From assembly GCA_965204765.1 (NCBI GenBank), contig CBDBFG010000004.1, positions 682,001 to 746,000 on the forward strand: DNA of 64,000 nucleotides, read 5' to 3'. Position 1 is the first letter of the stretch; each line of letters opens with the position of its first letter. The position numbers and the translations under genes were made by a program. Below the pieces are notes generated by a model that made no database searches, had not been told where the DNA came from, and was given only the letters and a program-made list of their open reading frames with translations. The stretch comes from CBDBFG01 sp965204765 (GTDB lineage Bacteria > Pseudomonadota > Alphaproteobacteria > Caedimonadales > UBA9215). Positions 1-11,308 of this stretch are shown piece after piece.

Positions 1-1235
<1,235 letters not shown>

Positions 1236-1473
1236 TACTCCAAGCAATCCTTCAAATAAGCAGAGTAAATTATTTATATTATAAATAAATACTTTGCAAT
1301 TTGATGTTGTCGTTAATTACTAATTGAGCAAAATACAAATTATGTAGTGTTTAATATACAATTTTATTATCTCATACTTAATTTGTATCATTGTTATTGT
1401 CTTCTTATAACAATATCCAATTGATAATTAACATGCAGTGAATAACTAAATATGAATTATGTGTTTATAGAGT

Positions 1474-1591
1474 GGTTTGGTATCTATAGCGTGAGAAAAA
1501 CACCTGATCCCATCCCGAACTCAATGGTTAAGGCTCACAGCGCCGATGGTACTTAGTCTTAAGGCTTGGAAGAGTAGGTCGACGCCAAACC
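1474..1591 (+). rRNA. rrf: 5S ribosomal RNA
   Basis: The segment has the 5S core CCTGATCCCATCCCGAACTC and the CGCCGATGGTA loop region. The ends pair (GGTTTGG near 1474 with CCAAACC near 1585), which sets the boundaries to within a few bases. It follows the 23S gene after an AT-rich spacer of about 240 bp with no tRNA. No clear Rho-independent terminator is visible downstream. Confidence 0.93.
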
Positions 1592-1826
1592 TCTCTATAA
1601 ATACATATACATAATACCTCGCTAGTTTCCTATACTATGTCATAAACTAATTAATACACCATCAGAAAACTAATCGTGTTACAAGATAATCAGTAACCAT
1701 CAGCACTAAATAATAACAATATATGATAGATAATTATCACCCCAATAAAACAACATCATAACAATGAAAACAGAATTAACTACTACATAAAAAAGATTTG
1801 TATAAATATTATACAATCATTATAAG

Positions 1827-2288
1827 TTAAAAATTAATTCCATGATTAGCAGTGAACCGCCAAAATGATTCTAATTTTTGGACAGTTTTTTTAATAGAAT
1901 CTAATTCTTCCTTGGCAATATTGTTGTATTTTAGATTTTCTGAATGTGCATCAAATATTTTCTCAAATCGTGTTAATATCTCTAATCCTTTAGCAGATAA
2001 ACTAATATGGCTTGATCTTTTGTCATGAGGTGATTGTGTTTGTACGATATATCCATTAGATACCATTTTTTTTAAATTATAAGTTACATTTGATCCCATA
2101 TAATAACCTCGGTAACTGATATCTCCCACAGTCATCTTGCTTTTGCCAATGTTATATAAGATAAAACACTGGATATCGGTTAGATCTTTAACATTATTTC
2201 GTGTAAGCTCTGTTTTAATCACATCAAAGAACAGGCAATGCAATCTTTCAATTCCCATAATGGTTTCTAAATATGTATCTTTCATCAA
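1827..2288 (-). CDS. MarR-family transcriptional regulator (LdtR-like)
   Basis: The product has 153 residues, usual for MarR proteins, with a central winged helix-turn-helix: recognition region GYYMGSNVTYNLKKMVSNGY at about residues 75-95 and wing with DKRSSHISLSAKG at about 100-115. The block around GYYxGSNVxYNLKK is reminiscent of the alphaproteobacterial LdtR subgroup, which controls L,D-transpeptidase genes in Liberibacter; that subfamily call is from memory and tentative. The gene is divergent from the Bcr/CflA exporter at 2760, with a tRNA between, so control of that pump is possible but unproven. Start chosen at the first of two adjacent Met codons. Confidence 0.85.
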   Translation of the reverse strand: MMKDTYLETIMGIERLHCLFFDVIKTELTRNNVKDLTDIQCFILYNIGKSKMTVGDISYRGYYMGSNVTYNLKKMVSNGYIVQTQSPHDKRSSHISLSAKGLEILTRFEKIFDAHSENLKYNNIAKEELDSIKKTVQKLESFWRFTANHGINF

Positions 2289-2519
2289 TACTGCCCAAAA
2301 TTTTGCTAATAATAATCAATATAATGTCAATCAGTTAAATTTTAATTAATATTTTTATTTTTTATATGATCTACATAAATTTTTAAGAGAATTATAGGGT
2401 TACAATTGGTTAGTTAACGTAATAGATAAGCTGAACATACTGCTGTATAACAAATGTTTTATCTTAATTTTAGGTGTGTGTATTCATTTTTAACGAGAGA
2501 ATAAGAAATAAAACGCGAT

Positions 2520-2595
2520 TGGCGTCCCCAAGGGGATTCGAACCCCTGTTGCCGCCGTGAAAGGGCGGTGTCCTAGGCCTCTAGACGATGGGGAC
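2520..2595 (-). tRNA. tRNA-Glu (anticodon UUC), CCA encoded
   Basis: Read on the minus strand the gene begins GTCCCC and ends GGGGAC-G-CCA, giving a closed acceptor stem. The T arm holds AGGGGTTCGAATCCCCT and the anticodon loop is CTTTCAC with TTC at its centre, flanked by the CCGCC/GGCGG stem. The CCA end is genomically encoded (plus-strand TGG at 2520-2522). Confidence 0.96.
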
Positions 2596-2759
2596 CAAAG
2601 AACAAATTAGTGTTTGTAATATCACAAAGTTCCGAAACTTATGCAATCCGGAACTGCATAGCTATGGATACAACGTTATATTGCTGAAAGCAAGTAAAAA
2701 AACGGGTGTTTACATAAATTTTAATATTGTTATAATCTGGGCAAAAGTCGGTAATTATC

Positions 2760-3953
2760 GTGAAAAAATCTAATCTGAATAATAATAGCAAAGCGTTACC
2801 TATATTAATGATCTTTTCTGCGATTGTATTTGTCATAGAAACCGATATTTCTGTGCCAAGTTTTCCTGATATGTTGCAATATTTTTGTACCACTGAATGT
2901 TATGTGCAGACAACTTTAAGTATTAATTTATTTGGATTTTGTTTGTCTGGATTGGCCTATGGACCGTTGTCTGATAGTTTTGGACGACGTAATATCTTGA
3001 TCATAGGGGTTTTTATTTTTGTTTTAGGTAGTTTCGGTTGTACCTTGGCTTCTTCGATTTATCATTTAATATTTTTTAGATTTATTCAAGGTGTGGGAGC
3101 AAGTTCTGGTGCTATTATTATTACCGCTATGATTGCAGATATTTATGCAGAAAAGAAAGCTGCAAATATTATGGGTATTATGAATTCAGTGCTTACTATT
3201 TTTATGGCGATAGCCCCATTAATAGGTAGTGTATTAGTGATGTCTTATGGCTGGAAAGCTAATTTTACTTTGGTCGCGATTTTAAGTTTAGCTACTTTAT
3301 TTCTAGTAATGTTTGTAATGCCAGAGACCAATAAAGATAGCATTGTTAAATTTAACTTTATGAATATATGTAAGAAATATCTCTCTTTACTATGTAATAA
3401 GAAATTTATGGCCTATACCAGCGCATTAAGCCTAGATACTGGTGCTTTTTTGATGTTGGTTGGTAATATGCCATTTATATATACTCAAACTTATAATGTA
3501 GGTAAGCTACATTACGGATTCCACATGGGTGCTATTATTGCGACATTTTCCATAGTAAGCTCTTTGACTGGTAGGTTCAATCAATGGCTGGGGATGCATA
3601 AATGTCTTATTGCTGGAGCATTATGGTTTGCAACATTTGGGTTTATAATGTTAGTTGTTGATTGTTTTTCTTTATTAAACCCAATCTTATTCACAGCCTT
3701 AAATTGTTTTATTGGTATGGGTGTAGCTTTAATTTTTGGTAATGCCGGTGCAATTAGTATTTACGCTGGTGGAAAATCTAAGGGTGTGGCTTCATCTGCT
3801 AGCATGAGTATAAGGTTTTTAGTAGCATCGCTAATGGTTTATATCAGTAGCGTACTATATAATGGAACGTTTACTCCCTTAGTGAGCATAATGTTTGGAT
3901 GTTATGTTGTCGCTGCTATATCAATATTTATAGGTAATCGCGCTACAAATTAA
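2760..3953 (+). CDS. Bcr/CflA-family MFS multidrug exporter
   Basis: The 397-residue product has the length and about 12 hydrophobic segments of Bcr/CflA drug:H+ antiporters. Features include the N-terminal DISVPSFPDM stretch near residue 30 and the MFS motif A, GPLSDSFGRRN, in loop 2-3 at about 70-80. It would sit in the inner membrane and export small molecules; the substrate is not predictable. The start is GTG at 2760. The MarR gene upstream is divergent, with tRNA-Glu between. Codon use looks like its neighbours and no lesion is visible. Confidence 0.88.
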   Translation: MKKSNLNNNSKALPILMIFSAIVFVIETDISVPSFPDMLQYFCTTECYVQTTLSINLFGFCLSGLAYGPLSDSFGRRNILIIGVFIFVLGSFGCTLASSIYHLIFFRFIQGVGASSGAIIITAMIADIYAEKKAANIMGIMNSVLTIFMAIAPLIGSVLVMSYGWKANFTLVAILSLATLFLVMFVMPETNKDSIVKFNFMNICKKYLSLLCNKKFMAYTSALSLDTGAFLMLVGNMPFIYTQTYNVGKLHYGFHMGAIIATFSIVSSLTGRFNQWLGMHKCLIAGALWFATFGFIMLVVDCFSLLNPILFTALNCFIGMGVALIFGNAGAISIYAGGKSKGVASSASMSIRFLVASLMVYISSVLYNGTFTPLVSIMFGCYVVAAISIFIGNRATN

Positions 3954-4123
3954 TTGCTATACCTATCGTAAGTTGATTTTGTTTCAGCTATAAATAGATT
4001 GTGTGAATTTCTTGTTTTTCATTCTGTAAATTGGTGTAAGATAAAGACATCTTCTATCATACTAAGTTTTTTCTATCCCATGGTGTTGTTAAGAATCAAT
4101 TAATGGTTTGTGGAATGGAGACG

Positions 4124-4693
4124 TTAGCTTTTTTTTGAGTATTGATATCGGTAGTTCCAGTTGTTAATGTACTCTTTGACAACGGATTGATCCATTATAA
4201 ATAATATGTTTTCTGCATTTTTATAATTGGCAGAGTTTGTCCAATTATATGATCCTGTGATTAGTAAATTATCATCTATAATCATTATTTTATTATGTGC
4301 TAAGCCTTCAGTTTGGTCTATCCTTGTGTCAATTTTATCATAAGAAATTAATTGTTTAATTTTTGAGTATGGTGCATCAATCTGGCTGCTGTCTACTAAT
4401 AATTTTACCTTAACTTTACGGTTATTAGCTTTAATTAACTCTGAAATTATTTTTTGTGAGGTCAGCGAGTATGAATGGATAAAAATTTTATGTTTAGCAT
4501 TTCTAATATGGTTGATAATTTGCTTTTCACACCTTTGTTGTGGCGAAAAACATATTTCTATATCTTTTGCAGTTGTGATAGTACAAAATTTATATCCTAT
4601 GACTATTCCTATAAATAACACTATCAGGTACAACAGCTTACTACGAACAGAGCATATGAGGTATTCTAGTCTTTTCAATTCTGTATTAATCAT
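4124..4693 (-). CDS. pld: Single-HKD phospholipase D-like exported protein
   Basis: The 189-residue protein has a hydrophobic N-terminal segment (about residues 18-36, possible uncleaved anchor or signal) followed by one PLD-superfamily catalytic motif: HNKIMIIDDNLLITGSYNWT at about 133-152, matching HxK(x)4D(x)6GSxN. One HKD per chain means it would act as a dimer, as in Rickettsia Pld and Nuc-type endonucleases. Rickettsia Pld is about this size and has been linked to phagosome escape; nuclease activity is the main alternative. The ATG overlaps the GAPDH stop by 4 bp, so it is co-transcribed with tkt-gap, an unexpected partner. Confidence 0.85.
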   Translation of the reverse strand: MINTELKRLEYLICSVRSKLLYLIVLFIGIVIGYKFCTITTAKDIEICFSPQQRCEKQIINHIRNAKHKIFIHSYSLTSQKIISELIKANNRKVKVKLLVDSSQIDAPYSKIKQLISYDKIDTRIDQTEGLAHNKIMIIDDNLLITGSYNWTNSANYKNAENILFIMDQSVVKEYINNWNYRYQYSKKS

Positions 4694-5700
4694 AAATGCT
4701 GTGCTATTACGCTGGTAGTATCAAGCATTCTGTTGGCAAATCCCCATTCATTATCGTACCATGCTAGAATTCTACCTAGATTATTATTTACCATGTAAGT
4801 TTCGGATAGATCTACTATAGCGCTAAATTTATTATGATTAAAATCACATGAAACAAGAGGAAATTTTGTATAGCTTAAAATATCTTTTAACTCATTATCA
4901 GCACTCGCAATAATTGCCTGCGTTATCGATTCCTTACTTAATGGAGATTCTGTAAAAAAGGTGAAGTCCACAGCTGAGACATTAGGTGTTGGCACCCTTA
5001 TGGCTGTGCCATCAATTTTCCCTTGTAATTCCGGAATAACCTTGGCAACGGATTGTGCTGCACCAGTAGTGGTAGGGATCATTGATAAAGCAGATGACCT
5101 GGCACGGCGCATATCCTTGTGATTGCTATCTACTAATTGTTGATCTGCTGTGTACGAGTGAATCGTCGTCATAAAGCTGCTAATAATTTGGAATTGATCA
5201 TTAATGATCTTTGCTATTGGCGCTAAGCAGTTGGTAGTGCATGAGGCATTAGACAGTATTATATGGTCTTTATTAATTTTATGGTGATTAATGCCGTATA
5301 CTACTGTTAAATCTGCATTATTAGAGGGGGCTGATACTAGGACTTTTTTTGCGCCAGCTTGTATATGTTGCATGGCTTGCTCTTTACTAGAGAATACCCC
5401 CGAGCATTCTAAGACAATATCTACTTGCATTTCTTGCCAAGGGAGATTGGCAGGAGATTTTTCTTGTAGGCATTTGATGTTGAAACGTTCTGTTAATAGC
5501 TTATCACCATCTACCTTGATATTGTGGTGTAATTGACCATGTACGGAGTCATATTGTAGCAGTTGTATACCTTGGGTGACACTATGTACATCATTAATAG
5601 CGACAACATCTAGATTATGATATTTATCGTTTTCTAGTATTGCCCTTAAGGCTAATCTGCCTATCCGACCAAAACCATTAATAGCTATTCTTGTTTTCAC
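4690..5700 (-). CDS. gap: Glyceraldehyde-3-phosphate dehydrogenase
   Basis: The product (336 residues, standard length) oxidises and phosphorylates glyceraldehyde-3-phosphate with NAD, or runs in reverse for gluconeogenesis. It starts with the Rossmann motif INGFGRIGR (residues 6-14) and carries the catalytic Cys in SNASCTTNCLAP at about 149-160. The C-terminal WYDNEWGFANRM block is intact. It overlaps transketolase upstream by 23 bp and the PLD-like gene downstream by 4 bp, so the three form one minus-strand operon. Rickettsia itself lacks this enzyme, so the host organism is not a typical Rickettsia. Confidence 0.97.
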   Translation of the reverse strand: MKTRIAINGFGRIGRLALRAILENDKYHNLDVVAINDVHSVTQGIQLLQYDSVHGQLHHNIKVDGDKLLTERFNIKCLQEKSPANLPWQEMQVDIVLECSGVFSSKEQAMQHIQAGAKKVLVSAPSNNADLTVVYGINHHKINKDHIILSNASCTTNCLAPIAKIINDQFQIISSFMTTIHSYTADQQLVDSNHKDMRRARSSALSMIPTTTGAAQSVAKVIPELQGKIDGTAIRVPTPNVSAVDFTFFTESPLSKESITQAIIASADNELKDILSYTKFPLVSCDFNHNKFSAIVDLSETYMVNNNLGRILAWYDNEWGFANRMLDTTSVIAQHL

Positions 5701-7687
5701 TATTCTTCCTAAATATTGTTAATATAGCACTAGTTATTTTATCGCTTGTTATAGCAAAATAGTCAAATAGATCTTCATATGGTGCCGATGCACCAAAACT
5801 ATTTAAAGCAAAGATATTAATTGAGCTTTTAGTATATTTTTCCCAACCGAGGCTAGACGATGCTTCAATAGCAAAAGTGGGGATGTTTTCTGGTGTAACT
5901 TTGTTAGTATAATCTTTATCCTGTTCCATATATATGTCCATGCAAGGCATTGATATAACACGGGCGTTTATAGTATGCGATCTTAACTTGGCTTGTGCCT
6001 CTATTGCTATTGCTACCTCTGATCCAGTTGCGATAATGCATATATCTAGCGTTTTATTTTTTTCTTCTGCTCTTATGACGTATGCACCCTTTGCGCATAA
6101 ATTGTTATTTAAGTCACATGATGTTCTTATATTGGGTACTTTTTGTCTGGTAAGCGCTAAGACAGAAGGGGTCTGTTCACTTGTAATGGCCAATGCCCAA
6201 CATTCCAAGGTTTCGGCTAAATCAGCAGGTCTGTACACGTTAAGATTGGGTATCGCCCGTAATGAAGGTAAATGTTCTATTGGTTGGTGAGTGGGGCCAT
6301 CTTCCCCTAGTCCGATGGAATCATGAGTCATGACGTATATCACTTTCTGTTTCATCAAAGCAGAAAGGCGTATCGCTGGTCTACAATAATCAGAGAATAC
6401 TAAGAAAGTTCCAGCATACGGAATAAGACCTCCGTGCAATGCGATACCATTCATAGCAGATGCCATAAAGTGCTCTCGTATTCCATAGTTAATATAGTTG
6501 CCATTTTTATCATTTGGTGTGATTGCTTTGGAATGTGTGGTATAGGTGTTATTTGATCCTGTGAGGTCCGCAGATCCACCAATTAGTTCAGGAATATTAG
6601 ATACCAAAGATTCCAATGACATGCCGGATAATGTTCTAGTAGCTTTGTTAAGTTCTGGATCAATATATTCATTAGCAACAGTTTGCAATTTCTCTTGCCA
6701 TTTGTGTGGTAGTTTTCTAGATACAATTCTTTTGAATTCGTCCGAGGAGCTTGTAAAGCAGTCATTCCATTTATTGTAAATATTTTGATTGTTTTTATAT
6801 GCTGTACGCCATTCACCTAGCAGTTCTTCTGGTATTGTAAAAGGTTGCCATGTTATACCTAGGTGTTCTTTTGTTAACTGTGCTTCTTGTGTACCAAGTG
6901 GTGATCCATGCACTGATGCGGTGCCGGCCTTGTGAGGAGAACCAAACCCTATTACAGTTTTGCATGAAATTAACGTTGGTTGCGAGCTATTAATTTTAGC
7001 AGCCTTGATAGCGTCATGAATTTCTTGATGATTATGGCCATTTATTTCAATTACTTGCCAATTATTTGCCTGGAATCTTTTGGTTGTATCTTCACTGGTG
7101 GATAATTCGGTAGAGCCGTCAATAGTGATACTATTGTTATCAAAAAATACTATTAGCTTACCTAGTTTTTGATGTCCAGCAAAGCTTACAGCTTCTTGAG
7201 AAATGCCTTCCATTAAGCACCCATCGCCAACAATGGCGTAAGTATAATGATCAACTAAGTTCTTACCATATCTTGAATGCAGTATAGATTCTGCGGTAGC
7301 CATACCAACCGCATTGCCCAGTCCTTGTCCTAATGGTCCGGTAGTGGTTTCTATGCCAAGATCAATATCCACTTCTGGGTGGCCAGGGGTGATGCTATGA
7401 AGCTGTCTAAACTGTTTAATATCTTTCATAGTAATTTTTGGATATCCCGTAAGGTATGCTAAAGCATATAACAGCATAGAGCCGTGTCCAGCAGATAGTA
7501 TAAATCTATCACGATCAAACCATGACGGGTCATGAGGATTAAATTTAAAGAAATCCTTATACAATACAGTGACAACATCAGCCATACCCATTGGCATTCC
7601 AGGGTGTCCCGAGTTTGCTTGTTCTATAGCATCTATGGTCAGGGCCCTGATGCAATTGGCCATTTTGCTGTATAAGTTATCTAGCAC
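5678..7687 (-). CDS. tkt: Transketolase
   Basis: The 669-residue product has the usual length for this thiamine-diphosphate enzyme of the non-oxidative pentose phosphate pathway. Visible are the N-terminal NSGHPGMPMGMADV stretch (about 26-39), the ThDP/Mg motif GDGCLMEGISQEA (about 153-165), and the central DLTGSNNT and DSIGLGEDGPTHQP blocks. It is the first gene of the tkt-gap-pld operon. With GAPDH it supplies pentoses and erythrose-4-phosphate from triose and hexose phosphates. A second Met eight codons downstream is an alternative start. Confidence 0.97.
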   Translation of the reverse strand: MLDNLYSKMANCIRALTIDAIEQANSGHPGMPMGMADVVTVLYKDFFKFNPHDPSWFDRDRFILSAGHGSMLLYALAYLTGYPKITMKDIKQFRQLHSITPGHPEVDIDLGIETTTGPLGQGLGNAVGMATAESILHSRYGKNLVDHYTYAIVGDGCLMEGISQEAVSFAGHQKLGKLIVFFDNNSITIDGSTELSTSEDTTKRFQANNWQVIEINGHNHQEIHDAIKAAKINSSQPTLISCKTVIGFGSPHKAGTASVHGSPLGTQEAQLTKEHLGITWQPFTIPEELLGEWRTAYKNNQNIYNKWNDCFTSSSDEFKRIVSRKLPHKWQEKLQTVANEYIDPELNKATRTLSGMSLESLVSNIPELIGGSADLTGSNNTYTTHSKAITPNDKNGNYINYGIREHFMASAMNGIALHGGLIPYAGTFLVFSDYCRPAIRLSALMKQKVIYVMTHDSIGLGEDGPTHQPIEHLPSLRAIPNLNVYRPADLAETLECWALAITSEQTPSVLALTRQKVPNIRTSCDLNNNLCAKGAYVIRAEEKNKTLDICIIATGSEVAIAIEAQAKLRSHTINARVISMPCMDIYMEQDKDYTNKVTPENIPTFAIEASSSLGWEKYTKSSINIFALNSFGASAPYEDLFDYFAITSDKITSAILTIFRKNSENKNSY

Positions 7688-7808
7688 TGTTGCAGTTACC
7701 GTATTTAATATAAACCATTTATACGTTAACGATTAATAAAAGACAATTTTATATTTGTACTAGGATATAAATATTTTATATACTCCAGTTGTTAAAGAAA
7801 AATATTCT

Positions 7809-10800
7809 ATGGTTGCAAATACATTTGTTCATCTTAAGGTGCATTCGGCATACTCTTTGGCTGAAGGGGCAATTAAGATTCCCGAATTGTTGGATTTTTG
7901 TGTTAAAAACAAAATGCCTGCGTGTGCGTTGACTGATTCAGGCAATGTATTTGGTGCAATGGAATTTTGTCTCAATGCCGCAAAAAAAGGGGTGCAGCCA
8001 ATTATTGGTGCCAAGATTATGGTGCAAAGTTGTGTTGAGGATAAAAAGCATATAATGCATAATCAGCCCTTGGTGTATCACCCTCTTATTTTATTAGCCA
8101 AAAGTGATATTGGTTATAAAAATATAATAAAAATTATTAGTAAATCTTATCTTTCTTCTCATGAGCATAGCGGTGCTGTAATTGGAACTGATTTTGGTGT
8201 TTTGCGTGAATTTAGCCAAGATATTATTGCTTTAACTGGTGGAATCGAAGGTGGGATAGTACAATATATATTAAATAGCAGTAAGGAGCATGCTCGTAAA
8301 TATTTAACGGAATTACAGAATATATATAATGATAATTTATATATTGAAATTGAAAGAACAGGGCGGCAAGAAGAGGAAAAATGTGAACAAGCACTTCTTG
8401 ATTTGGCCTATAAATTTAATATTCCATTAGTCGCTACCAATGAATCATTTTTCTTAGGTGAGGAACAATATGAAGCACATGATGCTTTGCTATGTATTGC
8501 CAAAGGAAATTATGTGCAGCAGGTTGATCGTTATAGGATAAGTAAAGAATGTCGCTTAAAAACTACGCAAGAAATGTGTGAGATATTTAAAGATATTCCC
8601 GAGGCGATACAAAATACGGTAATAATAGCACAAAAGTGTAGCTTTATGTTGACCGTGTCCAAGCCAGTCTTGCCGGCCTTTGATACTCCATTAGGAGAGG
8701 ATGAGGAATTAAAAAAACAAGCTTTATCAGGCTTACAGCAAAGATTAGAACAGCAAGTATTTGCTCCTAAAATGAGTGCAGCAGACAGAAAGCAACTTCA
8801 CGATGAGTATCATGCCAGACTTGCATATGAAATTAAGACTATCCACGAGATGGGTTATTCTGGTTATTTTTTAATCGTTGCAGAGTTTATAAAATGGGCA
8901 AAAGAGCATTCTATTCCAGTAGGTCCTGGGCGAGGTTCTGGAGCAGGTTCGTTAGTATCATGGTGTTTAACAATTACAGATGTCAACCCGATAGAGTTTA
9001 ATTTAATTTTTGAAAGATTTCTAAACCCTGAACGTGTATCCATGCCCGACTTTGATATCGATTTTTGTCCAGAGAGGCGGGACGAGGTAATTCAGCATGT
9101 TTGTGATACCTATGGTAAGGATAGAGTGGCACAGATTATAACTTTTGGAAAATTACAGGCCAAAGCCGTAGTGCGTGATGTGGGTAGAGTGCTTGGTATG
9201 CCGTATGGTCAAGTTGATAAAATATCGAAATTAATCCCTGCTAATCCTACTAATCCGGTAACTTTAACCCAGGCTATTGAGCAAGAGCCAGAATTGCAGC
9301 GTTTACCACAGGAAGATCCGGAGATAAAAAAACTATTGGATATTGCGGGTAAATTAGAAGGATTGTATCGTCATGCTTCTACTCATGCTGCTGGGATTGT
9401 TATTGGGAATGAGCCACTAGATAATATTGTTGCTCTTTATCAAGATCCAAAATCTGATTTACCAGCTACACAATTTAGTATGAAATTTGTTGAGCTTGTT
9501 GGTTTGGTAAAGTTTGATTTCTTGGGGTTGAAAACTTTAACTATAATGCAAAAATCTGTCGAGTTAATTGCAGAACATAGACAAATTAATATTGATATAG
9601 AGTCTATTCCTTTGGACAACGACAAAGCATTCCAATTATTACGAGATATAGAGACCGTTGGTATTTTTCAATTAGAAAGTCCGGGGATGAAAGATGTTTT
9701 GCGTAAATTACAGCCGACGAGATTCGAAGAGATCATCGCACTAGTGGCATTGTATCGCCCTGGACCGATGGATGATATTCCGCGTTATATAGCCTGTAAA
9801 AATGGGGCGCAGGAAATTCACTATGAACATCAGTTATTAGAGGGGATTTTAAAAGAGACCTATGGTGTAATGGTTTACCAAGAGCAAGTGATGCAAATAG
9901 CGCAAAAGTTGGCTGGGTATAGTTTGGGTCAGGCAGATCTACTGCGTAGAGCGATGGGTAAAAAGATAAAATCCGAGATGGACTCACAGCGTGATATATT
10001 TATTGCTGGATGTAAGGACAACAACAATATTAAGCAAGATACAGCAGAGAAAATATTCGAAGCTATGGCAAAGTTTGCTAGTTATGGTTTTAACAAATGT
10101 CATTCTGCTCCATATGGGTTAATAGCTTATCAGACGTCATATTTAAAGGCTAATTATCCTGTCGAGTTTATTGCATCTATGATGACATATGATATGCAAA
10201 ATACCGATAAATTAAGTATTATACGCGAAGAGCTAAACCGGCTAAACATACCATTGTTATCTCCAGATATTAATCATTCCTTTGCTGAATTTTCTGTGGA
10301 AAAAATAGAAGGTAAATATGCCGTGCGCTATGCTTTATGTGCCTTGAAGAATGTCGGTGAGTCAGCAGTGCAGCAAATAGTCAATGAGCGTAAGAACAAT
10401 GGACACTTTAAAGATATTATAGATTTTGCACGCAGAGTAGATGGTCGTTGTCTTAATAAACGTATGTTGGAAAATTTAATTTCATCTGGTGCATTTGATA
10501 CGTTAGAAAATAATCGTGCAAAGTTATGGGGATCAATAGATATAATTTTACGACATGTTGGCGAAGTTAAATCTCAGGAAGAAAGTATGCAAAGCTCGCT
10601 GTTTGATGCCAATAGCAAGGTAAAATTACCACAAGTAAAATTACGAGATAGCAAGAAATGGAATTCCTTTGAAGAGGCTCAGCGCGAGTTTGATGCTGTT
10701 GGTTTTTATTTCAGCACTCATCCTGTAGAGCCGTATAAAAACATATTGTCTCAGTACAATATTAAACATTTCTCTATCGTTAGTAGTAATATTGCTCCTG

Positions 10801-11288
10801 ATCAAGAGCAAAGCGCTACTTTAGCAGCTGTCATTGTCAATAAAAAAGAAAAATTAAGCAAAAAAGGCAAAAAATATGCCTTTGTGCAGTTTTCTGATGA
10901 ATCTGGTCTGTTCGAAGGAGTCTTATTTAGTGAAACTTTAAGTAATTGCAGAGATTTACTAGAGACAGGAACCGTGGTGCTATTACAAGGTATTATTAAA
11001 AATGATAGTGGAGAAACCAGACTATTAGTTAATAGTATGCAAAGTTTAGAGGATTATGCCTCAAATGTATCTAGTGCCCTTGTAATAAAGATTCATAATA
11101 AAGAGGATTTAGTTTATTTGAAAGAGTTATTGTCTTCTGTTGACAACGGTAATACTTCTATTACGTTAGTTCTAAGGGATGGAGATTATGAATCATTGGT
11201 TGATTTAAAGCAACGGTACAAGATTACTCCTAAATTACGTGAAGAAATCGCAACAATGCCTACTATTGAGATACAGGAATGTGCGTAA
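7809..11288 (+). CDS. dnaE: DNA polymerase III alpha subunit
   Basis: The 1159-residue product has the domain order of replicative DnaE: N-terminal PHP domain (FVHLKVHSAYSLAEGAIKI at the start), palm with the catalytic acidic motif PDFDIDFCPERRDEV near residue 418 preceded by GPGRGSGAGSLVSW, fingers and helix-hairpin-helix region, and a C-terminal OB fold (about 990-1070) with short tau-binding tail. It copies the chromosome as part of the Pol III holoenzyme. The gene overlaps the next reading frame's earliest possible start slightly, suggesting coupled transcription. Confidence 0.97.
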   Translation: MVANTFVHLKVHSAYSLAEGAIKIPELLDFCVKNKMPACALTDSGNVFGAMEFCLNAAKKGVQPIIGAKIMVQSCVEDKKHIMHNQPLVYHPLILLAKSDIGYKNIIKIISKSYLSSHEHSGAVIGTDFGVLREFSQDIIALTGGIEGGIVQYILNSSKEHARKYLTELQNIYNDNLYIEIERTGRQEEEKCEQALLDLAYKFNIPLVATNESFFLGEEQYEAHDALLCIAKGNYVQQVDRYRISKECRLKTTQEMCEIFKDIPEAIQNTVIIAQKCSFMLTVSKPVLPAFDTPLGEDEELKKQALSGLQQRLEQQVFAPKMSAADRKQLHDEYHARLAYEIKTIHEMGYSGYFLIVAEFIKWAKEHSIPVGPGRGSGAGSLVSWCLTITDVNPIEFNLIFERFLNPERVSMPDFDIDFCPERRDEVIQHVCDTYGKDRVAQIITFGKLQAKAVVRDVGRVLGMPYGQVDKISKLIPANPTNPVTLTQAIEQEPELQRLPQEDPEIKKLLDIAGKLEGLYRHASTHAAGIVIGNEPLDNIVALYQDPKSDLPATQFSMKFVELVGLVKFDFLGLKTLTIMQKSVELIAEHRQINIDIESIPLDNDKAFQLLRDIETVGIFQLESPGMKDVLRKLQPTRFEEIIALVALYRPGPMDDIPRYIACKNGAQEIHYEHQLLEGILKETYGVMVYQEQVMQIAQKLAGYSLGQADLLRRAMGKKIKSEMDSQRDIFIAGCKDNNNIKQDTAEKIFEAMAKFASYGFNKCHSAPYGLIAYQTSYLKANYPVEFIASMMTYDMQNTDKLSIIREELNRLNIPLLSPDINHSFAEFSVEKIEGKYAVRYALCALKNVGESAVQQIVNERKNNGHFKDIIDFARRVDGRCLNKRMLENLISSGAFDTLENNRAKLWGSIDIILRHVGEVKSQEESMQSSLFDANSKVKLPQVKLRDSKKWNSFEEAQREFDAVGFYFSTHPVEPYKNILSQYNIKHFSIVSSNIAPDQEQSATLAAVIVNKKEKLSKKGKKYAFVQFSDESGLFEGVLFSETLSNCRDLLETGTVVLLQGIIKNDSGETRLLVNSMQSLEDYASNVSSALVIKIHNKEDLVYLKELLSSVDNGNTSITLVLRDGDYESLVDLKQRYKITPKLREEIATMPTIEIQECA

Positions 11289-11308
11289 AAATGAATAGAG
11301 GGATATCA

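Noticed and set aside
2588..2893. Short frames between tRNA-Glu and the MFS gene
   Set aside because: One begins inside the tRNA and both overlap the exporter; no support.
5934..6290. Plus-strand frames opposite tkt, kef, acnA and other genes
   Set aside because: They mirror long, clearly homologous genes on the other strand and have no ribosome-binding sites or recognisable products.
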